64,000 nt of DNA from Anthoceros angustus. Taxonomy: Eukaryota; Streptophyta; Anthocerotopsida; Anthocerotales; Anthocerotaceae. Location of the stretch: assembly GCA_010909165.1 (NCBI GenBank), contig VJWM01000117.1, forward strand, positions 372,001-436,000, given 5' to 3'. A program made the translations under genes and the position numbers. Under the pieces are notes generated by a model. That model made no database searches, was not told where the DNA came from, and was given only the letters and a program-made list of their open reading frames with translations. This document shows positions 21,251 to 33,918 of the stretch, piece after piece; positions within the stretch are counted from its first letter, which is position 1; each line of letters begins with the position of its first letter.

Positions 21251-23832
21251 GAGTGTTGTAGTTTCCTCTAACTAAACTTAGACCCATTTGTAAAAGGTAG
21301 CCCCTCCTTATAGTGCTAGGGTCAACTAACCATAGCTAGGTAACCTAGTAAAGACAAGGTCGGTTAAACCAGAAACACGTTGTCGGGACAAGGTCGCAGC
21401 TACTTAAGCCCGTTCCCAAGAATCAAGACGGACTGATACCAAAGACGGAGCCCTCCGGCGTCCGGATCTCCATCTCCGAGAAGAGTGATGACATCTTGGT
21501 ATAAGAGCCGAACGATCGACCACTTTCGTGCACGGGATGACTCCAAAGCAGATGGCACTGCCTTGGAGTGATTAAGAGGCAGCGGTATGGGAGCTCCCAG
21601 CGGACCATCGAGGAGTGGGAGAAGCGACGTGAGCGGGAGGTTTTGAACTGTGATCTTTGGACCGAGATTGTTTGCATCTTGCATTGGCTTGACATCCGGT
21701 GGAGAACAGATGAAATTTTGAAGGCGACAAGAGTTTGTAGGCGGAAGGTGTGGGAAAGGAGCCATGGACTTTGGAAGCCAAGAGCTAGAGCAAGATGCAA
21801 GGAGGGGCGAATAGGCAGTCGCGGGGTTTTGGTGCTATATGCAGGAGGCACGCCAATGGTGGCGCCAATAAGTGATTGAAGAACACCCATGACCTGGGCT
21901 CAGCTGGCATTCTATGTCGTGTAGCCCGGGGGCAAGACGGTCACTGGCTTAAGACTCCTAGGAGTCAAGGGTATGCAAGAACTTGACATCCTGGGTGGAG
22001 AACAGATTGAATTTTGAAGGCGACAAGAGTTTGTGAGGCGGAAGGTGTGGGAAAGGAGCCATGGACTTTGGAAGCCAAGAGCTAGAGCAAGATGCAAGGA
22101 GAGGGACTAATGATTTAGTAGTCGCAGGTTTTGGTGCTATATGTGAGGCACGCCAATGGTCGCCAATAAGTGATTGAAGAACACCCATGCGAATGACTGA
22201 CTCAGTCATTCTATGTCGTGTAGCCCGGGGGCAAGACGGTCACGAAGACTCCTAGGAGTCAAGGGTATGCAAGAACTTGGACATCTTGTTGCAAAGCGAA
22301 AAAGATAGCAACAAGAGGCCCATGGGCTCAAGTCGAGGTCTCATAGCCAGCTAGACCTAAAGCATGTCACATTGCATGTGGGTTGTGAGAAGTGCAAGAA
22401 TTGCTAGCTTGGCCCGGCGAGAAGTGGCTAGACAGAGCTCGCCTCAAACATTAGGTTCGAGACGAGACGGTAGGAAGTGGCAACCGCGACGCCTGCCTGC
22501 TTAGCCCACTGTGGAATGTGCGTTATGGTATCGATTCTTCTAATTGCAACAAGTCGATCAATGAGAAGCGACGCGTAAGTGAGATCCGATCGAGCAGCTT
22601 GTTCTTTCAATGATCTCGTTTCCACATGCACCGGATGCACTTACTAGCATCAAACATCATAGCTGAAATTTTGGAGGAGCAACGTCCATGGAGCAGTTGA
22701 GACACGAACGAGCCGGTGTATCTGTAGAGACAATTGGCGCAGCATCTAGGCCATATTGCGCTCGAATGCCTAGCAAGAACGAGGCGGGCCGCGATTGGTC
22801 TCAATAGGCAGCTCAACTTAGGATTTGGTCAAATTCAAATTGCTCGAGTTCGCTCGACGTGGCAAAGATCTTCTCGCAATGCTCTAAACCCGCGATCGGC
22901 CAGGAGAGGTCTTGCATACCAAAGGCGCTGGTCACGACTACCAATCAACCTCACCGACACATTGGCTAACATGTGTCGACGTCGAGATTAAAGTTAGCTA
23001 TGCTTCTCATGATCAATGAGAAGCCGATAAGAGAGCTTATCATGCCACTGGGACCTAATGAAAGGAAGGCCCGCCCATACATAAATGCATGATGAGCCAT
23101 GTCCTTGAGCATAGGCTTTTGCTGCATTGGGATGAGGGACTTGAATTTGGTGCTATCTAGAAATGGCTCTGGGTGCCTCGTTGGGGAAGCTAACACCTCC
23201 TCTCGGTTTTTGGACCACATCCATCCCTCACAACGTACATGCTTAACCGCTTTTGCCCTTGGTACTAATCAGGCGATTCCAGCTCCTAGATGTTAACTCC
23301 CATGCCTTTCACCATATCACAGTTCCTTTGGTATTCTGCTATGGAAAATACCTCACACCAACTTAAATTAAATTAGTTTTTTTCTTTATTGTGGACTTGT
23401 TGCGATCTTAGTTAAGTGCTTCGTATGCATTTGTATCTATCTATCTCTTCTAACGAAAATTATAATTTATAATATTCCATGACTATATTGTGTCTATGTA
23501 ATGACTAAAGGTATGATGACTATATATAATATATAATGACTGTATGAATTAAATTGAGAAAATATTCAAATTGTTCAATAATAAAATTCATAAACATTAG
23601 CAAGTAAGAGAACAAAAGTACAATTTCATAACACACCATTTTGCTATAGGTCTAAAACTAAGATAAAAGCAGATCACGCTTACACTTCTAAAGAGGAATG
23701 TGTTCGCTTTGAAATATGATTAAGTTGCTAGTTTTATCTCTTAACATTTGAGACGTGAAAATTTTCAACTAAGATCTAATCATTATAATTATTGAGAAGA
23801 GCCTTCTACCACGTAAATTTCTAGCAACCTCG

Positions 23833-24760
23833 TTAGTGCTCATTTGATTCTATCATGTGACCTCTCGCCAAAAGAAGACCTTTCAACGCCCTTTCTAACT
23901 TTCGGATAGCTTTACCATTGGTAGGTATGTTTGGCCCACAATCTGGCCGATAACTATCGTCCTCATTCACTTGGGTTTGTTTGGGCCATCGGGTTTCTAG
24001 GTCATCCTCATTCACGGGTTGGTTTGGGCCACTAGCTTCTAGGTCGTCCTCATTCACGGGTTCGTTTGGGCCACAAGCTTCTAGGTCGTCCTCATTGACG
24101 GGTTCGTTTGGGCCACAAGCTTCTAGGTCGCCCTCATTCACGGGTTCGTTAGGGCCACAAGCTTCTAGGTCATCCTCATTCACGGGTTTGTTAGGGCCAC
24201 AAGCTTCTAGGTCGCCCTCATTCACGTTCGTTAGGGCCACAAGCTTCTAGACAGGATAGCTGCGCTCATTTTCGTGTTTTTTGGGCCACAAACTTCCTTG
24301 CTCTCGGTTTTAGAATTGTACCTACAAAAATTGATAAACGATTTCAAATACTCTACATATCTTTTAAAACATCTTGCTGATCGCTTATCACCAAATGACA
24401 AAAACTAAAATTGTTACCCATGACGGGGGAATATTGCGAGAAGAATCGCTTGCCATGGTTGTAACATTGTGAGAAGAATCATTTGCCGTGGTTGTATGGC
24501 TGTGAGAAGAATCCTTCCAACCTGTTCTCCTTTTCTTTGGCACCTTGCAGTGATCTAAACCCTTCCAAGCCACTATGCATATACTTACAATTGAGGCGCA
24601 ATAAGTTTTCAAGCTCCTACATCCCTCCGATCCAATGAAAGCGTGATATGCTCCGGATGTCGCGTCGTACATGTTGAATCTTGTATCTTGGGAGATAAGA
24701 GCGTGTGGTCCCTTGCCATTACATTTGAAGGTAGTAATATCCTCAATGTAGAGCATAGGC
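23833..24760 (-). pseudogene. PLATZ-type zinc-binding protein copy 1a, 5'-truncated
   Basis: Keeps the last exon (23,833-24,321) with stop TAA, the final intron (acceptor TTTTTGTAG before 24,321; donor GTAAGTATATGC after the exon ending at 24,589) and the 3' half of exon 2 (LYIEDITTFKCNGKGPHALI, SQDTRFNMYDATSGAYHAFI, GSEGCRSLKTYC). It stops abruptly at GAGCATAGGC (24,751), where the array jumps to another part of the unit, so the zinc-ligand half and exon 1 are missing. The tail carries seven VNEDDLEACGPN-type repeats and ends ESNEH. Only this copy is cut in the domain by the secondary duplication in unit 1. Confidence 0.75.
23958..24250 (-). repeat. 42-bp coding minisatellite, copy 1a
   Basis: About seven units; on plus TC(G/A)TCCTCATTCACGGG, TT(T/G/C)GTT(T/A)GGGCC, AC(A/T)AGCTTCTAGG; on minus it encodes V-N-E-(D/G)-D-L-E-A-(C/S)-G-P-N-(K/E/Q)-P. 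Equivalent arrays: 25,583-25,878, 32,131-32,418, 37,385-37,665, 42,620-42,917, 49,496-49,740 and 56,333-56,690, with truncated ones at 48,279-48,345 and 49,107-49,238. The order of unit variants (ASGPNQP near the stop side, then CGPNEP, then CGPNKP) is shared between copies. Confidence 0.9.
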
Positions 24761-25453
24761 TTTTACAGATTGGGATGAGGGACTTGAATTTGGTGCTATC
24801 GGCCTAGAATGGTGGTGCCTCGTTGGGCGCAATACCTCCTCTGGTTTTTGACGGACATCCATCCTCCGCAACATGCTTAACAGCGTGCTTGCCCAAACTC
24901 CTGCGATTCCAGTTCCTAGATGTTAACCTCGATGCCTTTCACCATGCGAGTTCCTTTGGTATTCATATGATGATGAAATACCTCACTTAAATTAAATTAG
25001 TTTTTTTCTTTATTGTGGACTTGTTGCGATCTTAGTTAAGTGCTTCGTGCATTTGTATCTATCTATCTCTTCTTGAAAAATTATAATTTATAATATTCCA
25101 TGACTATATCAGGTCTATGTAATGACTAAAGGTATGATGACTATATATAATATATAATGACTGTATGAATTAAATTGAGAAAATATTCAAATTGTTCAAT
25201 AATAAAATTCATAAACATTAGCAAGTAAGAGAACAAAAGTACAATTTCATAACACACCATTTTGCTATAGGTCTAAAACTAAGATAAAAGCAGATCACGC
25301 TTACACTTCTAAAGAGGAATGTGTTCGCTTTGAAATATGATTAAGTTGCTAGTTTTATCTCTTAACATTTGAGACGTGAAAATTTTCAACTAAGATCTAA
25401 TCATTATAATTATTGAGAAGAGCCTTGATTCACGTAAATTTCTAGCAACCTCG

Positions 25454-27401
25454 TTAGTGCTCATTTGATTGCGACCATTGTGACCGCCTCGCCAAAAGAA
25501 GACCTTTCAACGCTCCTTTTCTCTAACTCGAGTATAGCTCGGCCTCATTGGTAGGTATGTTTGGCCCACAATCTTCCGGTGGGATAACTCGTCCTCATTC
25601 ACGGGTTTGTTTGGGCCATCGGGTTTCTAGGTCATCCTCATTCACGGGTTGGTTTGGGCCACTAGCTTCTAGGTCGTCTCATTCACGTTCGTTTGGGCCA
25701 CAAGCTTCTAGGTCGTCCTCATTGGCCAGGTTCGTTTGGGCCACAAGCTTCTAGGTCGTCCTCATTCACGTTCGTTGGGCCACAAGCTTCTAGGTCATCC
25801 TCATTCACGGGTTTGTTAGGGCCACAAGCTTCTAGGTCGTCCTCATTCACGGGTTTGTTAGGGCCACAAGCTTCTAGATAGCTCGTTCTCATTTTCGTGT
25901 TTTTGGGCCACAAACTTCCTTGCTCTCGGTTTTAGAATTGTACCTACAAAAATTGATAAACGATTTCAAATACTCTTACATATCTTTTAAAACATCTTGC
26001 TGATCGCTTATCACCAAATGACAAAAACTAAAATTGTTACCCATGACGGGGGAATATTGCGAGAAGAATCGTTTGCCATGGTTGTAACATTGTGAGAAGA
26101 ATCATTTTCGTGGTTGTATCATTGTGAGAAGAATCCTTCCAACCGTTCTCCTTTTCTTTGGCACCTTGCAGTGATCTAAACCCTTCCAAGCCACTATGCA
26201 TATACTTGAGGCGCAATAAGTTTTCAAGCTCCTACATCCCTCCGATCCAATGAAAGCGTGATATGCTCCGGATGTCGCGTCGTACATGTTGAATCTTGTA
26301 TCTTGGGAGATAAGAGCGTGTGGTCCCCTGCCATTACATTTGAAGGTAGTAATATCCTCAATGTAGAGCATAGGCGCTAAAAGAGATCAATCAAGTGCAG
26401 ACACCATAGCGTCGATTCACTTTTCGAGCATCAATACTTCGTGCCCTGCATGTGAATTCTTACAACATTCGTTGCAAAATGGATCATCTTGGCATTGAAT
26501 ACAAAACTTATTGCATCCTGATTTTGCCATGTGAGGATGTAACGTGCACTTCTTATGATAGTCATGTTGAACAAATATTGGTAACCAATCAAAAGTGGCA
26601 CCATATCACCTCACTAGAGTTCCAGATCTTGCATACATCTCTTCCGACAAAATGTACCATACAAGTTACAATGTAAGATCATTAATACTTTCAACCTTTA
26701 ACACCAAAATTCATGCTAAAAATCAAAAGTAAAACTATATGTAGATTGAACCACTTATACGCAGGTCTAAAAGTAGTATATGTAAATAACCTACTTACAA
26801 AAATAGCCAGAGTCCCAAACAATACGAATAAACATTGTACACGTTTAATCACACATATATAGAGGTAACCAAGCACAATATTTCGATAATAGGGACTTGA
26901 GTGCACATACAATCATTTCGAGATGTAGATCACATTGGATATGAATAAAGTGAAAAAATCCATTATTTTTGTTTACTTTTTATTATCATAATATCTTTAA
27001 TATTATAGCTAGATGTGATAAAACCACTTCATTTAGTATCATGACGATATATGTCGGATTCCCTTTTCTACTACATGATATGGTAGTGTGGAAAGAAACC
27101 CCAAAAGCATTCGTTGAAGGATTGAAGAGCTAGTGGATCAAATTTCAATTTCTTACCACTCTTACAATCTTGTAACAAGGAACATAAACGGACCTAACTT
27201 ATAACGATCACGGGATAGGAATGATGAGGAGACATTATCATCATTGACATTGCACATGGTAATGCTAGTGAAACTTTGAGGGTGCGACCTAGCTAGCTTA
27301 CTCCCCTTTCTTCTCCAACATTGCATTGTTCTTTGTTCGAGGTGTTTGGTATTCAATAAATGTCGCACCATGTGCACATCTATCACACTAAGCTTGCTCA
27401 T
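25454..27401 (-). pseudogene. PLATZ-type zinc-binding protein copy 1b, full length, frame-broken
   Basis: Proposed exons on the minus strand: exon 1 27,401-27,166 (MSKLSVIDVHMVRHLLNTKH to FMFLVTR, 236 nt, intact and in phase), exon 2 about 26,652-26,200, exon 3 25,943-25,454. Exon 2 reads YHKKCTLHPHMAKSGCNKFC then IQCQDDPFCNECC and KNSH, which gives C-x2-H-x11-C-x2-C-x5-C-x2-C-x4-H with the second His expected three residues on. That is the PLATZ signature of plant-specific, AT-rich-DNA-binding zinc proteins acting in the nucleus. In this copy the donor after CRSLKTYC has lost the bases ACAATT, so the GT is gone. The tail has seven 14-residue repeats. Function beyond DNA/zinc binding is not inferable. 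Confidence 0.7.
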
Positions 27402-29067
27402 CCCGGCCAAAGTTATCCAAGGAACATCATCAATTGATAGAGTCTAACGGGCCCTCTTCTCTGATGTTGTGCACATTTTTCTAGGAAATGATCACCTAAC
27501 TCGAGCGCTCCATGTTCGCTTTGTTCTATTGTTTTTCTAGATAAGAACTTCTAGCTACAATGAAGGACAATGTCGCTCTTACATTAAAACTTCATGCAGA
27601 AGCGGAATGTGAATTAGAACTTCTAGCTACAATGAAGGACAATGTCGCTTTACATTAAAACTTCATGCAGGTAATGTGAATTAGAACTTCCGCAATTAAG
27701 TCAAAGGTGTTTAGATTAGAACAATTCATGCAATCGAGGACAATATTCGCATTACAACTTCTTGTAATTCAAATATAGTTAAGGAATACTTCTATTAAGT
27801 TAGAACTTTATGCACTCATGGCTACAACTTGTGGATTATAACTCCTTGCAATACTTCCAAAGGCATTGTCTAAGGCGGAACTTCTTGAAATCATGGACTA
27901 TATCATGAATGACATGTATCATGAATCGCCTCAATTTGTTGATATGCTTATGAAGCACGTGCATAGCATTTACATCGAGGTAGTGTTGCAATCCGAGTGT
28001 TTAGAGTTTTTGTCTCAAGCTTTCACATGATTTCCTTAGGCTTAGCCATCCTATGTTATGATGTGCAATTGAGCCTAGATCGTCTTGGCAATTTTGCAAG
28101 TCACGGAAAGAAACATTTCCTCTTTGGCTCCTCGAGAGTGGTGATCACTGCCCAAGCTTTCGAATCATGCATGTCATGACTCGTTGTATAAATATTTCAC
28201 GTGCACAACCTTGATCGATAGGTTTAAATTTTAAAAATTAAAATATCAATTAAAACTTTATATTTCATTCTTATAACATTCGATTGAAAAAATTATATTC
28301 AATTCTTGCCTAGCTTAAACTTTAGGATTGCTTTTCTTCGAGTATTAATGTGTATGTCGATGAGCATGGCATGTGGTGCCTTTGAATGAAGCCCGCATTT
28401 ACTCCGTAGTAATAAAGGCTTGCAGCATGTCTTTGCAAGTCACGGAAAGAAACATTTCCCTCTTTGGCTCGGAGTGGTGATCACCATAGCTTTTACTGCT
28501 TTCGAATCATGCATGTCATGACTCGTTGTATAAATATTTCACGTACCTTGATCGTATAGTTTAAATTTTAAAAATTAAAATATCAATTAAAACTTTATAT
28601 TTCATTCTTATAACATTCGATTGAAAAAATTATATTCAATTCTTTGCCTAGCTTAAACTTTAGGATTGCTTTTCTTGAGTATTAATGTGTATGTCGATGA
28701 GCATGGCATACTGAGGTGCCTTGGAATGAAGCCCGCATTTACTCCGTAGTAACCAATAGCGTTGCTGTCTGCAAGTGGAGGACGCCGTCCGCGAATGTGT
28801 CACAATGGATTGATGCAAGCTTCACCGTGAAGGACAAAGTCACGATGATGATGACACGCGCGAGCTAGCTGATCTGCCGAGGGTCGTGGCAAGGGATGGT
28901 AGCTGCAAGCACGAGGCGCTAGCTAGAAGACTAGGCGGGCTAGAGTGAGTGACTAACCTAGGGTCAACTAACCATAGCTAGGCAAACTCTAGTAAAGACA
29001 AGGTCGGTTAAACCGAAACACGTCTTTGGGACAAGGTCGCAGCTACTTAAGCCCGTTCCCAAGAATC

Positions 29068-29150
29068 AAGACGGACTCTGATACCAAAGACGGAGCCCTC
29101 CGTCCGGATCTCCATCTCCGAAGAGTGATGACATCTTGGTATAAGAGCCG
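29068..29150. other. tRNA-Met-end-like inverted pair at unit start (also in the other units)
   Basis: GACTCTGATACCA (29,074) and TGGTATAAGAGCC (29,137) face each other about 50 bp apart. Each resembles the primer-binding site for plant initiator tRNA-Met (TGGTATCAGAGC), one on each strand, and they could also pair as a long hairpin. On the plus strand TGATGACA stands three bases before TGGTATAAGAGCC, as an LTR end would. However, no reverse transcriptase, integrase or second LTR is seen. Equivalent sites lie near 21,499, 35,250, 40,519, 45,782, 53,003 and 54,200. Confidence 0.5.
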
Positions 29151-29159
29151 AACCGGACC

Positions 29160-29700
29160 AGGCACGGGATGACTCCAGCAGATGGCACCGTCTTGGAGTG
29201 GATTAAGAGGCGGTATGGGAGCTCGGGCGGACCATCGAGGAGTGGGGAGAAGCGACGGCGGAAGGATCTGAAGCGGTGTGATCTTTGGACCGAGATTGTT
29301 TGCATCTTGCATTGGCTTGACACCAAGTGAGAAGAGGAAATTTTGAAGGCGCACAAGAGTTTGTGAGGCGGAAGGTGTGGGAAAGGAGCCATGGACTTTG
29401 AAGCCAAGAGCTAGAGCAAGATGCAAGGAGGGACGAATAGGCAGAGTCGCAGGTTTTGGTGCTATATGTGCACGCTCAATGGCTGCCAATAAGTGATTGA
29501 AGAACACCCATGCGAATGACTCGATTCAGTTGGCATTCTATGTCGTAGCACAGGGGCAAGGCGGTGACGTAAGACTCCTAGGAGTCAAGGGCATGTAAGA
29601 ACTTGGACATCTTGTTGCAAAGCGAAAAAGATAGCAACAAGAGGCCCATGGGCCTCAAGTCGAGGTCAGGCTACTAGACCTAAAGCATGTCACATTGCAT
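29160..29700. other. G/A-rich leader block (repeated in every unit)
   Basis: Follows the inverted pair in each unit and is well conserved between copies. The minus strand is open in two or three frames at once in most copies (up to about 215 codons near 45.85-46.49 kb), because the strand is C/T-rich and poor in stops. The frame that is open differs between units, so I do not call a protein. A plus-strand reading (LEWIKRRYG, RTIEEWGE, EFVRRKVWERSHGL) is equally unproven. Confidence 0.4.
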
Positions 29701-32001
29701 GTGGGTTGTGAGAAGTGCAAGAATTGCTAGCTTGGCGAGAAGTGGGCGAGAGGTAGGCTCACCTCAAACGCATAGGTTCGAGGCGAGGCGGTAGGAAGTG
29801 GCGGCTCAGTGGCGCTTCCAGTCACCTGGAATGCGCTATATCGATTCTTCTAATTGCAACAAGTCGATCGGTAGCGTCACGTGAGATCCAATCGAGCGCT
29901 TTATTCTTTCAATGATTCTGGTTCCACATGCACCGGATGCGACTTACTAGCATCAAACATCATAGCTGAAATTTTGGAGGAGCAACGTCCATGGATGCCG
30001 AGACACGAACGAAGTCTTGCATGTATCCGAGACAATTGCGCAGCATCTAGGCCATATTATGCGCTTCGAGTCGCCTAGCAAGAACGAGGGCGGGCCGATT
30101 GCTGGTCTCAATAGTGCTCAACTTAGGATTTGCCGAAATTCAAATTGCTCGTTAGTTCGGCGTGCGGCATCTTTCTCTCGCAATACCGTAAACTCACGCG
30201 ATCGCCTACCAGGAGGTCTTGCACGATAAAGGCTATGGTCACACTACCAATCAAACCTCACCGACACATTGGCTAACATGTGTCGTATCGTCAGGATTGA
30301 GATGGCGCTTATGTCTCATGATCAATGAGAAGCGATGGGAAGAGAGCTTATCATGCCACTGGACCTAATGAAAGGAAGGCCCAGCCATACATAAATGCAT
30401 GATGAGCCATGTCCTTGAGCATAGGCTTTGCATTGGGATGAGGGACTTGAATTTGGTGCTATCGGCCTAGAATGGTTTGGTGCCTCAATAGCAATACCCT
30501 CCTCCTGGTTTTTGGACGGACATCCATCCTCGTCAACGTACATGCTTAACCGCTGCTTGCCCTTGGTACTAACTGCATGCATTCCAGCCTAGATGTTAAC
30601 CTCGGCCTTTCACCATATGCAGTTCCTTTGAGTACATCACAGGATGATGAAATACCTCACACCAACTTAAATTAAATTAGTTTTTTTCTTTATTGTGACT
30701 TGTTAAGGTCGATTCAGTTATGTGCAGATTTGTATCTATCTATCTCTTCTAATTGCAACAAGTCGATCGGAGCGACGTGCGTGAGATCCGTGGGCGGCTT
30801 GTTCTTTCAATGATCGGTTTCCACATGCACGGATGCGACTTACTAGCATCAAACATCATAGCTGAAATTTTGGAGGAGCAACGTCCATGGCCAGTTGAGA
30901 CACGACGAGTCTTGCATGTATCCGAGACAATTGCGCAGCATCTAGGCCATATTGCGTTCGAGTCGTCTAGCAAGAACGAGGGCGTGATTGCTGGTCTCAA
31001 TAGTGCTCAACTTAGGATTTGCGAAATTCAAATTGCTCGTTAGTTCGGCGTGCGGCATCTTTCGCAATGCTCAGGCTGTCGCGGCCGCGATTGTGGAGAG
31101 GTCTTGCACGATAAAGGCGTCGCGACTACCAATCAAACCTCTGGACACATTGGCTAACATGTGTCGACGTTCGAGATTGTTAGGCTTATGCTTCTCATGA
31201 TCAATGAGAAGCGATGGGAAGAGAGCTTATCATGCCACTGGACCTAATGAAAGGAAGGCCCGATACATAAATGCATGATGAGCCATGTGAGCATAGGCTT
31301 TCTGATTGGGATGAGGGACTTGAATTTGGTGCTATGCCTAGAATGGTCGTGCCTCGTTGAGCTAGCGACCTCCTCGGTTTTTGGACGGACATCCATCCTC
31401 GTCAACGCATGCTTAACCGCGTGCTTGCCCTTGGTACTAACTGCGATTCAGGTTCTAGATGTTAACCTCGGGCGGCACCATATGCGAGTTCCTTTGGTAT
31501 TCTTATGATGATGAAATACCTCACACCAACTTAAATTAAATTAGTTTTTTTTCTTTATTGTGGACTTGTTGCGATCTTAGTTAAGTGCTTCATGATTTGT
31601 ATCTATCTATCTATCTCTTCTAACGAAAATTATAATTTATAATATTCCATGACTATATTGTGTCTATGTAATGACTAAAGGTACGAATGACTATATATAA
31701 TATATAATGACTGTATGAATTAAATTGAGAAAATATTCAAATTGTTCAATAATAAAATTCATAAACATTAGCAAGTAAGAGAACAAAAGTACAATTTCAT
31801 AACACACCATTTTGCTATAGGTCTAAAACTAAGATAAAATGATCACGCTTACACTTCTAAAGAGGAATGTGTTCGCTTTGAAATATGATTAAGTTGCTAG
31901 TTTTATCTCTTAACATTTGAGACGTGAAAATTTTCAACTAAGATCTAATCATTATAATTATTGAGAAGAGCCTTGATTCACGTAAATTTCTAGCAACCTC
32001 G

Positions 32002-33918
32002 TTAGTGCTCATTTGATTGCGACCATTGTGACCAGCCTCCGCCAAAAGAAGACCTTTCAACGCCCTTTCTAACTCGATAGCTCGGCCTCATTGTAGGTAT
32101 GTTTGGCCCACAATCTTCCGGGCCGGGATAACTCGTCCTCATTCACGGTTTGTTTGGGCCACTAGCTTCTAGGTCATCCTCATTCACGGGAAGGTTTGGG
32201 CCACTAGCTTCTAGGTCGTCCTCATTCACGGGTTCGCTTTACAAGCTTCTAGGTCGTCCTCATTGACGGGTTCGTTTGGGCCACAAGCTTCTAGGCTGCT
32301 CATTCACGGTTCGTTAGGGCCACAAGCTTCTAGGTCATCCTCATTCACGGGTTTGTTAGGGCCACAAGCTTCTAGGTCGCCCTCATTCACAGTTCGTTAG
32401 GGCCACAAGCTTCTAGTCGGGATAGCTCGCTCTCATTTTCGTGTTTTTGGGCCACAAACTTCCTTGCTCTGCTTTAGAATTGTACCTACAAAAATTGATA
32501 AACGATTTCAAATACTCTTACATATCTTTTAAAACATCTTGCTGATCGCTTATCACCAAATGACAAAACTAAAATTGTTACCCATGACGGTGAATATTGC
32601 GAGAAGAACTGCTCGCCATGAAGCATTGTGAGAAGAATCATTGTCATTTTGTATCATTGTGAGAAGAATCCTTCCAACCTGTTCTCCTTTTCTTTGGCAC
32701 CTTGCAAGGTGATCTAAACCCTTCCAAGCCACTATGCATATACAATTGAGGCCGCATTAAGTTTTCAAGCTCCTACATCCCTCCGATCCAATGAAAGCGT
32801 GATATGCTCCGGATGTCGCTATTCATACATGTTGAATCTTGTATCTTGGGAGATAAGAGCGTGTGGTCCTGGCTATTACATTTGAAGGTAGTAATATCCT
32901 CAATGTAGAGCATAGGCGCTTAAAAGAGATCAATCAAGTGCAGACACCATAGCGCCGATTCACTTTTCAATAATACTGGCCTGTATGTGAATTCTACAAC
33001 ATTCGTTGCAAAATGGATCATCTTGGCATTGAATACAAAACTTATTGCATCCGATTTTGCCATGTGAGGATGTAACGTGCACTTCTTATGATAGTCATGT
33101 TGAACAAATATTGGTAACCAATCAAAAGTGCACCATATCACCTCGCCTAGAGTTCCGATCTTGTATACATCTCTTCCGACAAAACTACAAGTTACAATGT
33201 AAGATCATTAATACTTTCAACCTTTAACACCAAAATTCATGCTAAAAATCAAAAGTAAAACTATATGTAGATTGAACCACTTATCTCAGGTTAAAAGTAG
33301 TATATGTAAATAACCTACTTACAAAAATAGCCAGAGTCCCAAACAATACGAATAAACATTGTACACGCTTAATCACACATATATAGAGGTAACCAAGCAC
33401 AATATTTCGATAATAGGACTCTTGAGTGCACATACAATCATTTTCGAGATGTAGATCACATTGATATGAATAAAGTGAAAAATCCATTATTTTTGTTTAC
33501 TTTTATTATCATAATATCTTTAATATTATAGCTAGATGTGTGATAAAACCACTTCATTTAGTACTCGCGATATATGTCGGATTCCTTTTCTACATGATAT
33601 GGTAGTGTGGAAAGAAACCCCAAAGGTTATCGTGAAGGATTGAAGAGCTAGTGGATCAAATTTCAATTTCTTACCACTCTTACAATCTTGTAACAAGGAA
33701 CATAAACGGACCTAACTTATAACGATGCAGGATAGGACTGATGAGGAGACATTATCATCATTGACATTGCACATGGTAATGCTAGTGAAACTTTGAGGGT
33801 GCGACCTAGCTAGCTTACTCCCCTTTCTTCTCCAACATTGCATTGTTCTTTGTTCGAGGTGTTTGGTATTCAATAAATGTCGCACCATGTGCACATCTAT
33901 CACACTAAGCTTGCTCAT
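32002..33918 (-). pseudogene. PLATZ-type copy 2, full length, frame-broken
   Basis: Exon 1 33,918-33,684, exon 2 33,184-32,744, exon 3 32,485-32,002. Exon 2 is open from IWCTFDWLPIFVQHDYHKKC to HPHMAKS and then shifts frame because one base is missing from the CCTGATTTTGCC word present in copy 1b. The donor is AATT|GTATAT instead of AATT|GTAAGTAT. One tail repeat has lost most of its GGGCC word (GGTTCGCTTTACAAGC near 32,233). Confidence 0.7.

Larger units (their letters stand above)
21316..28957. repeat. Array unit 1 (7.64 kb, three internal duplications)
   Basis: Holds a truncated PLATZ copy (23.83-24.76 kb) and a full-length one (25.45-27.40 kb). Secondary duplications: 294 bp joined at CTTGACATC (21,982), 1,644 bp joined at GAGCATAGGC (24,751) and about 339 bp joined at TTTGCAAG (28,432). 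The 27,540-27,690 part also has a local doubling of the GAACTTCTAGCTACAATGAA segment, unique to this unit. Confidence 0.9.

Noticed and set aside
23958-24250. CRISPR-like regular repeats
   Set aside because: The 42-bp units are contiguous with no unique spacers, are coding on the minus strand and lie in a plant gene.
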